From Oscillospiraceae bacterium (GTDB taxonomy: Bacteria; Bacillota; Clostridia; Oscillospirales; Oscillospiraceae), in the NCBI GenBank assembly GCA_902785115.1, contig CACZXQ010000002.1, positions 1 to 51,658 on the forward strand: a DNA stretch of 51,658 bases. The letters are read 5' to 3'. The translations under genes were made by a program, and so were the position numbers. The stretch's first letter is position 1. Each line of letters starts with the position of its first letter. Shown piece after piece: positions 38,571 to 46,700 of the stretch. The notes under the pieces were generated by a model that made no database searches, was not told the origin of the DNA, and worked only from the letters and a program-made list of their open reading frames with translations.

Positions 38571-40148
38571 TTACTGACTGAGCGCCGCGGAAAGCGCATT
38601 GGGATCGAACTCGATCACATCCTCGATGTCCTCCGCCGGCGTGAACGGCGTAATGTACTGATGGAACGTAATACGGCCGTCCAGCAGGTCGGTCGTCGTG
38701 TTCTCGTCCTCGTTATACGTCGTTTCGTACCGGGCGCATACGCCGCGAGCGACGAAGCCGTTGCCGCGCACGTTCTCGCTGTCCACGATCGCCTCGATCA
38801 GTCGCTTGTTCATCGGGTCGTCGACCTTCTGAAAATACGTCAGAATGAACGTATTCGCAGCCCAGCAGAGGAAGCGTTTGACGCTGATCCAGCGATCCTT
38901 CGGATCGGTGTTGCCCGGATAGGCAAGCGTGTTGTTTCCCCACAGCCGGAATCCGTTCACGTTGAGGAACGTCGCGACGCCGAAACTGTTGACGGTGTTT
39001 GCCTGCTCCTGATCCAGCACGACTTCGGTGCCGTCAATCAGACAAGCCTTGCTGATCGGCAGCGTCTTGTTGCTGGGGCTGACGTTCGGTGTGTCGTCGT
39101 TCATCGCGTCGGTATATGCCGTCAGCGCGCCGGCCATGACGGAGCCGCTGAAAACGATGTCGCCGATCGCGCACGCCGGCCAAACGCCGTAACCGTTCGT
39201 GTCCGTTGCCGCCTGTGCCTCCTTCGCGTTCTTGACGTCGGCGTATTTCCTCGCGCCGGTCGTCGCGCGGCTGTCAATGTCAATGAAGCAGACGCATTTG
39301 AACACGCCGTTGATGCCCTTTGTCTTGGCCTGAAGCGCCGCCGCCACCGTCGCGTCCATGCTGAAGCGCGGAGCGAGCAGGATGCCCGGTGTCATGCCGA
39401 GCTTCGGGTAAACCTGACGAATTACTTCAAGGCCGGTTTCTTCTCCCGTTTCCGTGTTCACGCCGCCAACGATGTCCGCCGCCGTGACAAGCCCAGCGTC
39501 CACCGCCTTGCCGCTCACGATCAGCTGCGTCGCATCCGCGTACTCGCTGCCTGCGATCAAAATGATGCTCACCGTGTCGTCGTCGTTGCGGCTCGCGGTG
39601 TAATCCGTTCCGGGCGTGAGCGTTTTCTTCTCGCTTTCGCCCGCGGTTTCACTTTCCGCCGGCGTTTCCTCGCTGTCGCCGTCAAGCTCCGCTCCGTCGC
39701 CGGTCGCCGTGCCGCTTCCCGCGCCGGCTTCCGCCGTTTCCGCCTCAATCTCGACCTCCACCTTCAGCTCAGGCAGAAGCACGCCGGCCTTGTTCAGCAC
39801 GGCAACGCCGCCGTTGACCTGCAACACCTGATTGCTGAACGCTGCGCTGTGCTTTGCGGGATCGAGTACATTGATCAGCACCAGCGGCCCGACGCCGATA
39901 TAGCTGAAGTTTGCCGCGATTGCCTCGCAAATCGTGTACTTTGCGAAGTCGTCGCTGTAGCCGACGGCCGCGACCGCCTCCTTGTAGTTGCTGACCAGCA
40001 GCGGCTTGTTGACGGCCGCCGCGGGATCTGCCAGCGTATGAACCGGCGCGGTGCCGACGATCACCTGCAAGCCCGCCGTGCCCTCAACAGGCGCGACTAA
40101 ACTGGTATCGACCTCGCTGGTATATACGCCGTGTTTGTAGTTAGCCAT
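38571..40148 (-). CDS. FI: Tail sheath protein (P2 FI-like)
   Basis: A 525-residue sheath protein. The N-terminus (YKHGVYTSEVDTSLVAPVEGTAGLQVIVGTAP) and the C-terminal blocks (WGNNTLAYPGN, ISVKRFLCWAANTFILTYFQKVDDPM) are typical of contractile sheaths. An acidic low-complexity insert (about residues 122-180, rich in Glu, Ala, Gly, Ser, Thr) lies in a position likely to be on the outer face. Contraction of the sheath drives the tube and spike into the host. Confidence 0.9.
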   Translation of the reverse strand: MANYKHGVYTSEVDTSLVAPVEGTAGLQVIVGTAPVHTLADPAAAVNKPLLVSNYKEAVAAVGYSDDFAKYTICEAIAANFSYIGVGPLVLINVLDPAKHSAAFSNQVLQVNGGVAVLNKAGVLLPELKVEVEIEAETAEAGAGSGTATGDGAELDGDSEETPAESETAGESEKKTLTPGTDYTASRNDDDTVSIILIAGSEYADATQLIVSGKAVDAGLVTAADIVGGVNTETGEETGLEVIRQVYPKLGMTPGILLAPRFSMDATVAAALQAKTKGINGVFKCVCFIDIDSRATTGARKYADVKNAKEAQAATDTNGYGVWPACAIGDIVFSGSVMAGALTAYTDAMNDDTPNVSPSNKTLPISKACLIDGTEVVLDQEQANTVNSFGVATFLNVNGFRLWGNNTLAYPGNTDPKDRWISVKRFLCWAANTFILTYFQKVDDPMNKRLIEAIVDSENVRGNGFVARGVCARYETTYNEDENTTTDLLDGRITFHQYITPFTPAEDIEDVIEFDPNALSAALSQ

Positions 40149-40169
40149 TGAGTTTTCCCCCTTGTAAGA

Positions 40170-40508
40170 TTATTGTTTTCCCGTGATCTCACGGACTACG
40201 CTCTGAAAGATCAGGTCTTTCGGCGTTCCTGCAATTTGCAGGTCCTTTCTCGTCTGAGCGAACTGCTCCACAGGAACGACCAGCGAGCGCGCCGCAGGGT
40301 GCTTTGCAAGGAACTCCGCCAGAGCCTCCGGCAACGCTCCGTTATAAACGGTGAACTGCTTCGCGACGTTTCTTACCGACGGACCACAATAGACTTGGCA
40401 TACAGCCTTGCCGCGCTCCTTGTCGCCGTGTCTCGCTGCCGCTTCCGGTTTCTTGGCTGCCGGAGCCGCTGCTTTCCTCACGGCTCTCGCCTTGGTGTTT
40501 TTCTTCAT
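40170..40508 (-). CDS. Hypothetical structural-region protein, 112 aa
   Basis: A basic Ala/Lys-rich leader (residues 1-34) precedes a compact domain (VCQVYCGPSVRNVAKQFTVYNGALPEALAEFLAKHPAARSLVVPVEQFAQ). It lies between the tail terminator-like gene and the sheath, the place of small assembly proteins. No family was recognised. Confidence 0.55.
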   Translation of the reverse strand: MKKNTKARAVRKAAAPAAKKPEAAARHGDKERGKAVCQVYCGPSVRNVAKQFTVYNGALPEALAEFLAKHPAARSLVVPVEQFAQTRKDLQIAGTPKDLIFQSVVREITGKQ

Positions 40509-41032
40509 ACCAAATCCTCCAATGCGGTGTCCTGCGTCAACGCCGGTGCGGTCGCCGTGAAATTACACGCGCCGAAGTAATACGGGTAGGTATCGTCGTT
40601 CTGCATCGCCCACGTGATCGGCTTCAGGACGGTAAAAGCACCGCCGAAGTACGGCTGCGAGCACAAGCGTTGAATGATGTCCTCCTTGATGTTCGCGACG
40701 TCCTGCCAGCCGTCGCGGTTGATCCCGCGGTCATAGGTGCAGACGATCAGGCCGAAGTCCACCGTCTGCGGCGCGTCGTCGTCCTTGATCTGCCCGCCTG
40801 ACATCGCTACGACGATATAAGGCGCGTATGCCGCATCCGTGTCCGCGTCGTAGTCCGTTTCCTCCGGGATCGGAAGGTCCTGCTTGAAGATTTTCAACTC
40901 CTTGCGGCCTTGCTGCCCGTTGTACTTTTTCCCTGCGAAAAGCTCTTGAAGCATTTCGATCAAGGCGTCTTGGCACAACTGCGGCGTCCTGCCGACGCCT
41001 GCCTCCTCGACCATCGTTTTATAGTCCTTCAT
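40505..41032 (-). CDS. Tail terminator-like protein
   Basis: A 175-residue protein with a helical start (LCQDALIEMLQELF) and a core of strands (YIVVAMSGGQ, VDFGLIVCTYDRG, KPITWAMQNDDTYPYYFGACNFTATAP) like phage tail-completion proteins. Its place just before the sheath gene supports that. The assignment is by place and general pattern, not by a diagnostic motif. Confidence 0.55.
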   Translation of the reverse strand: MKDYKTMVEEAGVGRTPQLCQDALIEMLQELFAGKKYNGQQGRKELKIFKQDLPIPEETDYDADTDAAYAPYIVVAMSGGQIKDDDAPQTVDFGLIVCTYDRGINRDGWQDVANIKEDIIQRLCSQPYFGGAFTVLKPITWAMQNDDTYPYYFGACNFTATAPALTQDTALEDLV

Positions 41033-41733
41033 CGCTGCACCTTCTTCGCCTCCGCGCGGTCAATGATACGCTGCACTTGCGCGTCAAGCCGCTGCTGAAG
41101 ATAATCCTCCACCTGCGGCTCGATATACGGCCATACGGTGTGGTGCATCGCCGTCGCGCTTGGGCTTCCCATTGTGACCAGCTTCTCCACATTTCCTTGC
41201 GCGTTCGTCCACCGCCGATAACCGCGTGCTGTTGTCGTGTTGCGCGAACTGGACCCTATGTGCCTCTGTACCATGCCGACGTGCCCGCTCTTGAACTCCA
41301 CAACAAAGCCCTTGCTCATGCGGTCTTTTCCGGTCAGCGCTTTCATTTGCTCCGACCGGAGCACGCGGCCGCGAACGACTTTACCCTTGCGGTGAAGTGC
41401 TGCGGCTCCCGTGAATATTCCCGTTGGCTGATACTGAAAGTAGCCGAGATCGTTCCGCATTTTTGCGATGAACAGCTCCGCACTAAGGTTTGTGTTGGTC
41501 GCTTTTTTGCGCTGCCGGAGATCCTGCAAATGCCGTTGCCCCGCCGCGTTTACGGCGTATCGTGCCTTTGCCTGTTCGATCATCAGCTTCCGCGCTTCTC
41601 GTGCCGTTGCGTTGATGGCCACTTTGACCGCCGCCGGCGTTTTTGCGCTCAAATCGCCGAGCGCCCGCGCAACGTCGTCCACACCGGCAACCGTGATCGT
41701 CATGTTGCCTTTCTCGTAGGTGATGTTGCTCAT
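41029..41733 (-). CDS. Minor tail protein Z-like
   Basis: A 234-residue basic protein with the prophage GpZ pattern: TITVAGVDDVARALGDLSAKTPAAVKVAINATAREARKLMIEQAKARYAV, then LSAELFIAKMRNDLGYFQ. GpZ and related gp10 proteins act at head-tail joining or tail completion. The ATG at 41733 lies in an ATGA overlap with the upstream gene. Confidence 0.75.
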   Translation of the reverse strand: MSNITYEKGNMTITVAGVDDVARALGDLSAKTPAAVKVAINATAREARKLMIEQAKARYAVNAAGQRHLQDLRQRKKATNTNLSAELFIAKMRNDLGYFQYQPTGIFTGAAALHRKGKVVRGRVLRSEQMKALTGKDRMSKGFVVEFKSGHVGMVQRHIGSSSRNTTTARGYRRWTNAQGNVEKLVTMGSPSATAMHHTVWPYIEPQVEDYLQQRLDAQVQRIIDRAEAKKVQR

Positions 41734-42143
41734 TGCCTTGTCCGCTCCAACGTCATGCGGTAGACGCCGCTCTCCTCCTCGCACGACTTGATGGAGAAAG
41801 TGCGCTGCGTCTTTGTTCCTGCGTCGAGCACAAGCAGCTTATCCACTTTCGGCTTCGGTCCGTAGTCCTCTACCTTGACGTAAAGAATCGGATGCGCCGT
41901 ATAGAGGCCGGTATCAAAGTTTTGCTTCGCTCCTGCCTCCCAATGCGCGTTATGCTGTCGGAGTAAATCTTCCTCCCAAACGATCAGCATTTCCTTTCCG
42001 TCCACGGTATGCAATTCCGCGTGCTCGTCCGCGTTGAAAAAGGCGAGGTCGATGTCCGCCGCGACGCAATCCTTGAACGTCGGGCGCACAAACTCCGCCG
42101 GCGCTTCCGTGCCGTATTCCTGTTCCAGCTCAAACAGCGCCAT
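41730..42143 (-). CDS. Head-tail connector-region protein, 137 aa
   Basis: An acidic protein (FELEQEYGTEAPAEFVRPTFKDCVAADIDLAFFNADEHAEL) with a core that includes GKEMLIVWEEDLLRQHNAHWEAGAKQNFDTGLYTAHPILYV. It follows the capsid gene where head completion proteins are expected. AGGAGG precedes the ATG at 42143. Exact family not recognised. Confidence 0.6.
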   Translation of the reverse strand: MALFELEQEYGTEAPAEFVRPTFKDCVAADIDLAFFNADEHAELHTVDGKEMLIVWEEDLLRQHNAHWEAGAKQNFDTGLYTAHPILYVKVEDYGPKPKVDKLLVLDAGTKTQRTFSIKSCEEESGVYRMTLERTRQ

Positions 42144-42165
42144 GCCCGCGCCTCCTTTACGGAAA

Positions 42166-42243
42166 GCCCCCGCCCGTTTTCGGGCGAGGGACATTACATC
42201 TTGCCGTAATGCCTGCCGCCGGAGCGTTCCTTACTCCGGCGGC
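42166..42243 (-). terminator. Two hairpins after the capsid gene
   Basis: On the minus strand a perfect 10-bp stem (42243-42234 with 42224-42215) starts 11 nt after the capsid stop codon, followed by a second GC-rich hairpin with an AAAA loop (42190-42172) that runs into GGGCTTTCC. They resemble a leaky terminator that would keep capsid mRNA in excess over that of the tail genes. Confidence 0.5.
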
Positions 42244-42253
42244 TGTGTCATTG

Positions 42254-43306
42254 TCAGCAGACCGTCGCGACAAGCCAGCTGTCCACCTTGTCGGGGACCG
42301 GCAGCGGGTGGGCCTGAAGCTCGATCATGCGGCGATCGGGGTGATGCTCAACGTAGGAGCGGAGCAGGCGGGAAGTCTGCGCCGTGACCCACGCCTGCGT
42401 GCTGTCCTCGATGTAGGTGCAGGCACCATACGCAAGCATGAAATTCGGAGCGCTGGGGATCAGGATCACGGCGTTGTCCGGCACCAGCGGCTGCGTTGCG
42501 GGATTGGCCGGATCGGTCCAATCGTCGAGGTACACTTCCGCGTAGGTGTAGATGTCGATGTTCGGCTTGTTCAGGTGGCCGATGTACTTGACGCCGTTCG
42601 GCAGGTCGCGCGGGCTGATAAGGCCCATTTCGACGCGCCGGTTGTCCAGCACCTTCAGCACGTTTTCATCGGCAAGGAACGCGCGCAGCGCGCTCTTACC
42701 CATGATCGCCATATCGACGTTTGCGAAGCCCTCGGTCAGCACCTTGTCGCTCCAATCGTCGAGGTTGTCCAGCACCTTCGCGGCGCTCTTGCCCCATTGA
42801 TTGTTGCCGGTCAGCGTGACCTTGTTGGTGAAACCGAAGTCGATGATCTCGTTGACTCCCTCGCCGACGACGGGGATTTTGCCGTTGACGATAGCCTGCA
42901 CCGCCATCCACTCCTCGCGGCGCGTGGTCGCGTCGTTCAGACGGTTGTACTCGTCCGTCAACTGCTGCGCCGCTCGCTGCGCCGGCGTCATGCCGCTGTA
43001 AAGGTCCTCACCGGGCAGACGGTCCATGAGCTGATCCGCCGTGGTGACGTCGTAGGGGTTGATCAGGGGCGGCGCATAGCTCTCGGTCTTGTAGCCGTTC
43101 CCTTTGAGCACCTGACCGCCGGCACGCGGATGCACGAAAGCGGCCATGCGGCGATCGCCTTTCACAAGGTCGATGTCGACGCGCTTGGTGGAAAAGGGCT
43201 TGATGTTCGTGAAAAACTTATCACGGAAAAACGTGTGGACAGGCGGGGCCAGCCGCACGACCTCCGCGAGATAGCGCGGAGTATAAATGTTGACTTCATT
43301 CGGCAT
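42254..43306 (-). CDS. Major capsid protein (lambda gpE-like)
   Basis: A 350-residue protein matching the phage major capsid protein E family: FFRDKFFTNIKPFSTKRVDIDLVKGDRRMAAFVHPRAGGQVLKGNGY near the start, RLPGEDLYSGMTPAQRAAQQLTDEYNRLNDATTRREEWMA (about 97-136) and the C-terminal RMIELQAHPLPVPDKVDSWLVATV. It forms the procapsid shell with the decoration protein. Confidence 0.9.
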   Translation of the reverse strand: MPNEVNIYTPRYLAEVVRLAPPVHTFFRDKFFTNIKPFSTKRVDIDLVKGDRRMAAFVHPRAGGQVLKGNGYKTESYAPPLINPYDVTTADQLMDRLPGEDLYSGMTPAQRAAQQLTDEYNRLNDATTRREEWMAVQAIVNGKIPVVGEGVNEIIDFGFTNKVTLTGNNQWGKSAAKVLDNLDDWSDKVLTEGFANVDMAIMGKSALRAFLADENVLKVLDNRRVEMGLISPRDLPNGVKYIGHLNKPNIDIYTYAEVYLDDWTDPANPATQPLVPDNAVILIPSAPNFMLAYGACTYIEDSTQAWVTAQTSRLLRSYVEHHPDRRMIELQAHPLPVPDKVDSWLVATVC

Positions 43307-43319
43307 TGTAGTGTCCTCC

Positions 43320-43655
43320 TTACTTCAGATAGATACCGATGTTGCGGAACGCAACTTCAATATCCGCCGCGGTGATCCCGGTTGCCAGCGTCAGGCCGTC
43401 CGCGAAGAACTCGCCGGAAAGCCAAATCACGGCGTCGCCGTCCTTGTCGGCGCTGTCCGCGGCGATGCCATAAAGCGCCGCCAGCTTCGTCTTATCGGTG
43501 AGCGGCGTAACCTCGCCGTCCTCCGTCAGAATGACCGGGGCATACTTCTCGATGTTCGCAGCCGCGGTCTTGACCGCCTGCGTGATGCCGATGGCCGTGC
43601 CGGCAATGATGTATTCCGGCGCGGTGCTGAAAGTCTGCTTTGCCAAATCCATCAT
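43320..43655 (-). CDS. Head decoration protein (lambda gpD-like)
   Basis: A 111-residue beta-rich protein with the head-decoration pattern (ANIEKYAPVILTEDGEVTPLTDKTKLAALYGIAADSADKDGDAVIWLSGEFFADGL). It stabilises the expanded capsid. It lies between the scaffold and the capsid genes, as in lambda. Confidence 0.85.
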   Translation of the reverse strand: MMDLAKQTFSTAPEYIIAGTAIGITQAVKTAAANIEKYAPVILTEDGEVTPLTDKTKLAALYGIAADSADKDGDAVIWLSGEFFADGLTLATGITAADIEVAFRNIGIYLK

Positions 43656-43668
43656 GGTCTTGTCCTCC

Positions 43669-44025
43669 TTACTTCTTGCCGTTGACGCTTCTCAGGGCGT
43701 CCATAAACTCGTCCGTGGTCTTGTCCGCGGGCGGCGTCTGCTTCACGCCGTTAGCGCCCTTGGCGTCGTCCTTGGCCTTTTCCAGCCATGCCGCGCCCTG
43801 CGTCTTGGCGTTCTTCATCGACGCTTTTGCGAACTCGGCCGCGTCCATCGGCTCCGTGAACTTTGCTTTGTCAGCGAACTCCTCACTTCCGGGCAAAGCC
43901 ATTTCCTCGATGTCCTTGATGCGCTGACGTTCGGCGTCAGTTGCCCGCTGCGCCGCCGTCTTTTCGATCTGATCGACCAAATCGGGGTAGGCGGTTCTCA
44001 GATCGTCCGTGGTTTTGATTTCCAT
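43669..44025 (-). CDS. Nested scaffold protein (internal start)
   Basis: Inside the protease gene, in frame, a perfect AAGGAGG stands 8 nt before an ATG at 44025. Translation from there gives the last 118 residues (MEIKTTDDLRTAYPDLVDQIEKTAAQRATDAERQRIKD...), a charged helical scaffold. The pair protease-scaffold with a nested scaffold gene is the lambda C/Nu3 arrangement. Confidence 0.75.
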   Translation of the reverse strand: MEIKTTDDLRTAYPDLVDQIEKTAAQRATDAERQRIKDIEEMALPGSEEFADKAKFTEPMDAAEFAKASMKNAKTQGAAWLEKAKDDAKGANGVKQTPPADKTTDEFMDALRSVNGKK

Positions 44026-44820
44026 GCCGGTTTCCTCCTTGTTGTTGCTCGGCGTTGCCGCCGGCTGATTATTTACAGAGCGTCCGACGGCGGGGGGCAC
44101 AGTCAAACGGTCCTGTACGGTTTTAGACCCCGTATCTTCAGACGGGGCCTGCCGCGCGCTTTTCTGCTGAAGCGCGGCTGGTGCCTTGTCGAAAGGCAAG
44201 TGTGTATCGGTGCTGTTGACGAACAGAACGCCGTCGCGGTTCTCCACCACCGGCTCCTCCTCGTCGTCCACCAGCTCGTCCACGAAGCCGTGTTCCTTCG
44301 CCTGCGCGCCGGTCCACCAGCTCGTCGCGTCCATCCACTTCGCCGCCTCGTCCTTTGTGGTGCCGGTCTTTTTGGCATACAGCGAAATGATGTTGTCCCG
44401 GATCGTCGCCAGCGCGTCGATGTAGCTTTGAAGGTCCTTGCTCTCGTAGTAGCCCAGCAGCCCCATCTTGGCCGGATGCACCATGTAGGTGCTGTCGTTT
44501 GCTGCGACGACCTTGTTGCAATGGCAGGCAACAATCGTTGCCGCGCTCGCGCAAATACCGTCAATGCGCGCCGTCACGTTTGCCGCGTGCTGTTCGAGCA
44601 GGTTGCCGATCGTCTGCGCGGCAAACACGTCGCCGCCGCCGCTGTTGATCCGCACGCTGATGTCCGTAACCGCTCCGAGCGCGTTCAGCTCCTCGGCAAA
44701 CTGCTTCGGCGTTACCTCGTCGCCCCACCACGTACTATCCGAAATGTCGCCGTAAAGCAGCAGCTCCGCGCTCTTTTCCGCAAGATTGCGGAATTGCCAA
44801 AACTTCTTCGATTTAGGCAT
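43669..44820 (-). CDS. ClpP-like head maturation protease with scaffold tail
   Basis: A 383-residue protein. The N-terminal 200 residues are a ClpP-type serine protease: INSGGGDVFAAQTIGNLL, nucleophile S92 in GICASAATIVA, and H115 in TYMVHPAKMG. A linker rich in Pro, Ser and Gln (about 215-265) leads to the helical scaffold. It cuts the scaffold after procapsid assembly. The ATG at 44820 overlaps the portal gene end by 8 bp. Confidence 0.9.
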   Translation of the reverse strand: MPKSKKFWQFRNLAEKSAELLLYGDISDSTWWGDEVTPKQFAEELNALGAVTDISVRINSGGGDVFAAQTIGNLLEQHAANVTARIDGICASAATIVACHCNKVVAANDSTYMVHPAKMGLLGYYESKDLQSYIDALATIRDNIISLYAKKTGTTKDEAAKWMDATSWWTGAQAKEHGFVDELVDDEEEPVVENRDGVLFVNSTDTHLPFDKAPAALQQKSARQAPSEDTGSKTVQDRLTVPPAVGRSVNNQPAATPSNNKEETGMEIKTTDDLRTAYPDLVDQIEKTAAQRATDAERQRIKDIEEMALPGSEEFADKAKFTEPMDAAEFAKASMKNAKTQGAAWLEKAKDDAKGANGVKQTPPADKTTDEFMDALRSVNGKK

Positions 44821-46450
44821 TGTTTTCGTCCTCCTTCGGTCCATTCCCGCCGAAGGTCCCGCCGATGTTCTGCGGAGCCTCCTGCGGATTGCTGATCTTG
44901 TCGACCTCTTTCTTCCGCGTCGCCTCGATCACGCGCTGCCGGATGTTGCGGCTGTAGTCGCCGCCGGTCATTTGGGCGGTTTCCTCCTGCGCCGTGCTGA
45001 AGCCTGCCTCCACGCGCTTTGTCGCCGCCGTGACTTCCTGCACGGGGTTTAGGTTTGTCCTCGCCGGTCCGTTCCACGTGCAGGCTGTGTATGCCTTGCG
45101 GATAGCCGGATCGCTGAAATATCCCGGCGCTTTGATGCGCCCCAGCGCCACCGCCTCGCTAAACCATTCTTCATAGATTGGCTGGCAAAAGCTGTCCACG
45201 AAGTCGTCGCGCTGCATGGTGCAGGTCCGCCAAAACTCATTGAGCGCGCCGCGCGCCGCGCTGTACGAGGTCGAAAACTGCTTGAACAGCACTTCGGGCG
45301 GCACTTCCATCGCCGCGCCGATCTGCTTTATCAGCGCTTCGGTGAAAGCGTCGTAGCCGTTGTTTGGGTGCTTCGGATCGGCAAACTCCACCGTTTCGCC
45401 CGGATTGAGGCTGACGATCGCGCCCGGCGCAAGCTCAATACTGCCTTGGTCGTTCGCGTCGATCAGCATTTCGGGCGGAAGCATTTCGCCCAGCGGCCGC
45501 GTGTCTGTCGGGCTTGCCGGCTGCACGAACACCGTAAACATTGCCGAGAGCACCGCCGCGTCGATCTCTGCGTCGGTGTATCTTCCGAGCTGCTTCAGCG
45601 TTTCCAGCACCGGCGCAAGCTCCGGCACGCCGCGCACCTGTCCGATGCGCTCGCGGTCCATGAGAAAGAGCGCGTTGCGTCTGCCGCTTTGCTCGCCGTA
45701 TGCTTCAACGCGCGTCCATTCCAGCGGCCCGCCGATGTTTGCCGCCGACGCCAGCGGATGCCGGTTTGCGATCCAGTAGGCGACCACCATGCCCTCCGCG
45801 TCTGTCTCGACGCCCTGCACGATGCGCTGCACGTCGTAGTCCCGCACCTTCGTCGGCGTCAGCCGATCATATCCGTCGGGGCTGCTCACTCTGTCCGCCT
45901 CGATCAGCCGCACGCATAGGCTGTACGGCTGTCCGGGCTGCTGCCTCATGGGAAGCAGCGCCAGCGTGTCGCCGTTCATCATGTACGAAAGGAACGCCAG
46001 TTTTTGCAGCTTGTAGAAATTCCCGACGCGCTCCGCGTCGCACGTCGGCGTGTCCGCCCATAGCGCGAACTCGCGGACGATCTGCGCTTGCAGTTCCTCC
46101 GCCGCCTCCGGCGTCATTCGCAGATAATCCGCGTCGATTTGCGGCGCGGGCATAAGGCCGCCGGCGATTACGTTGGTCCGCTTTGTTTTCAGCGCCGCCG
46201 TTGCCGTCGGCACTCCCATGTAGGCGTCGCGGCTCCGCTGCCTCAGCGTGTCGATGTTGTCCTCGATGTCCTCCTTCGGGCTTCCGCCGTGGTACATCCA
46301 GCCGCGCATACTTTTCTTGACGGTATTCGCTCCGTAGTTGCCGTAGCCGCTGTTGATCATGGAGAGCGCTGTCCGCGCCGCCGCGCGCCGCGCAGCGTGT
46401 ACCGGAGCGACCGCGGCAACCGCTCTGTCAAAGATATTCGGCTTTGCCAT
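44813..46450 (-). CDS. Portal protein (lambda family)
   Basis: A 545-residue lambda-type portal with its typical blocks: TLRQRSRDAYMGVPTATAALKTKRTNVIAGGLMPAPQID near the start, SLCVRLIEADRVSSPDGY, and EVLFKQFSTSYSAARGALNEFWRT (about 405-428). It forms the 12-fold vertex through which DNA is packaged. Confidence 0.9.
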   Translation of the reverse strand: MAKPNIFDRAVAAVAPVHAARRAAARTALSMINSGYGNYGANTVKKSMRGWMYHGGSPKEDIEDNIDTLRQRSRDAYMGVPTATAALKTKRTNVIAGGLMPAPQIDADYLRMTPEAAEELQAQIVREFALWADTPTCDAERVGNFYKLQKLAFLSYMMNGDTLALLPMRQQPGQPYSLCVRLIEADRVSSPDGYDRLTPTKVRDYDVQRIVQGVETDAEGMVVAYWIANRHPLASAANIGGPLEWTRVEAYGEQSGRRNALFLMDRERIGQVRGVPELAPVLETLKQLGRYTDAEIDAAVLSAMFTVFVQPASPTDTRPLGEMLPPEMLIDANDQGSIELAPGAIVSLNPGETVEFADPKHPNNGYDAFTEALIKQIGAAMEVPPEVLFKQFSTSYSAARGALNEFWRTCTMQRDDFVDSFCQPIYEEWFSEAVALGRIKAPGYFSDPAIRKAYTACTWNGPARTNLNPVQEVTAATKRVEAGFSTAQEETAQMTGGDYSRNIRQRVIEATRKKEVDKISNPQEAPQNIGGTFGGNGPKEDENNA

Positions 46451-46462
46451 GCTCGCCCCTCC

Positions 46463-46699
46463 TTAGAGATCGCGCGGAACAAAGTGAAAAACGCGGTTGC
46501 GGCCGTTGACCTTCTCCTCGGCCTCCGCCTCCGCGAGCTTGCCCGCCCAATACTCCATTTCTTCGCGCACTTCCTTTAGGTCTGCGCGCGTCAGCATCCG
46601 CGTCCCGATTTGGTAGCGCTGCCCGGTTGCGATCGCTTCCTCCGCCGCAAGCCATGTATTCAATTTCTGTTGGCACAGTTTCTTTGTAAACATTGCCAT
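46463..46699 (-). CDS. DUF6148/gpW-like head-tail joining protein
   Basis: A 78-residue helical protein (KLCQQKLNTWLAAEEAIATGQRYQIGTRMLTRADLKEVREEMEYWAGKL) that has the pattern of the small gene between terminase and portal in lambda-type modules. The ATG at 46699 lies 7 nt after GGGAGG. It probably joins head and DNA or tail, as gpW of lambda does. Confidence 0.75.
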   Translation of the reverse strand: MAMFTKKLCQQKLNTWLAAEEAIATGQRYQIGTRMLTRADLKEVREEMEYWAGKLAEAEAEEKVNGRNRVFHFVPRDL

Positions 46700-46700
46700 A

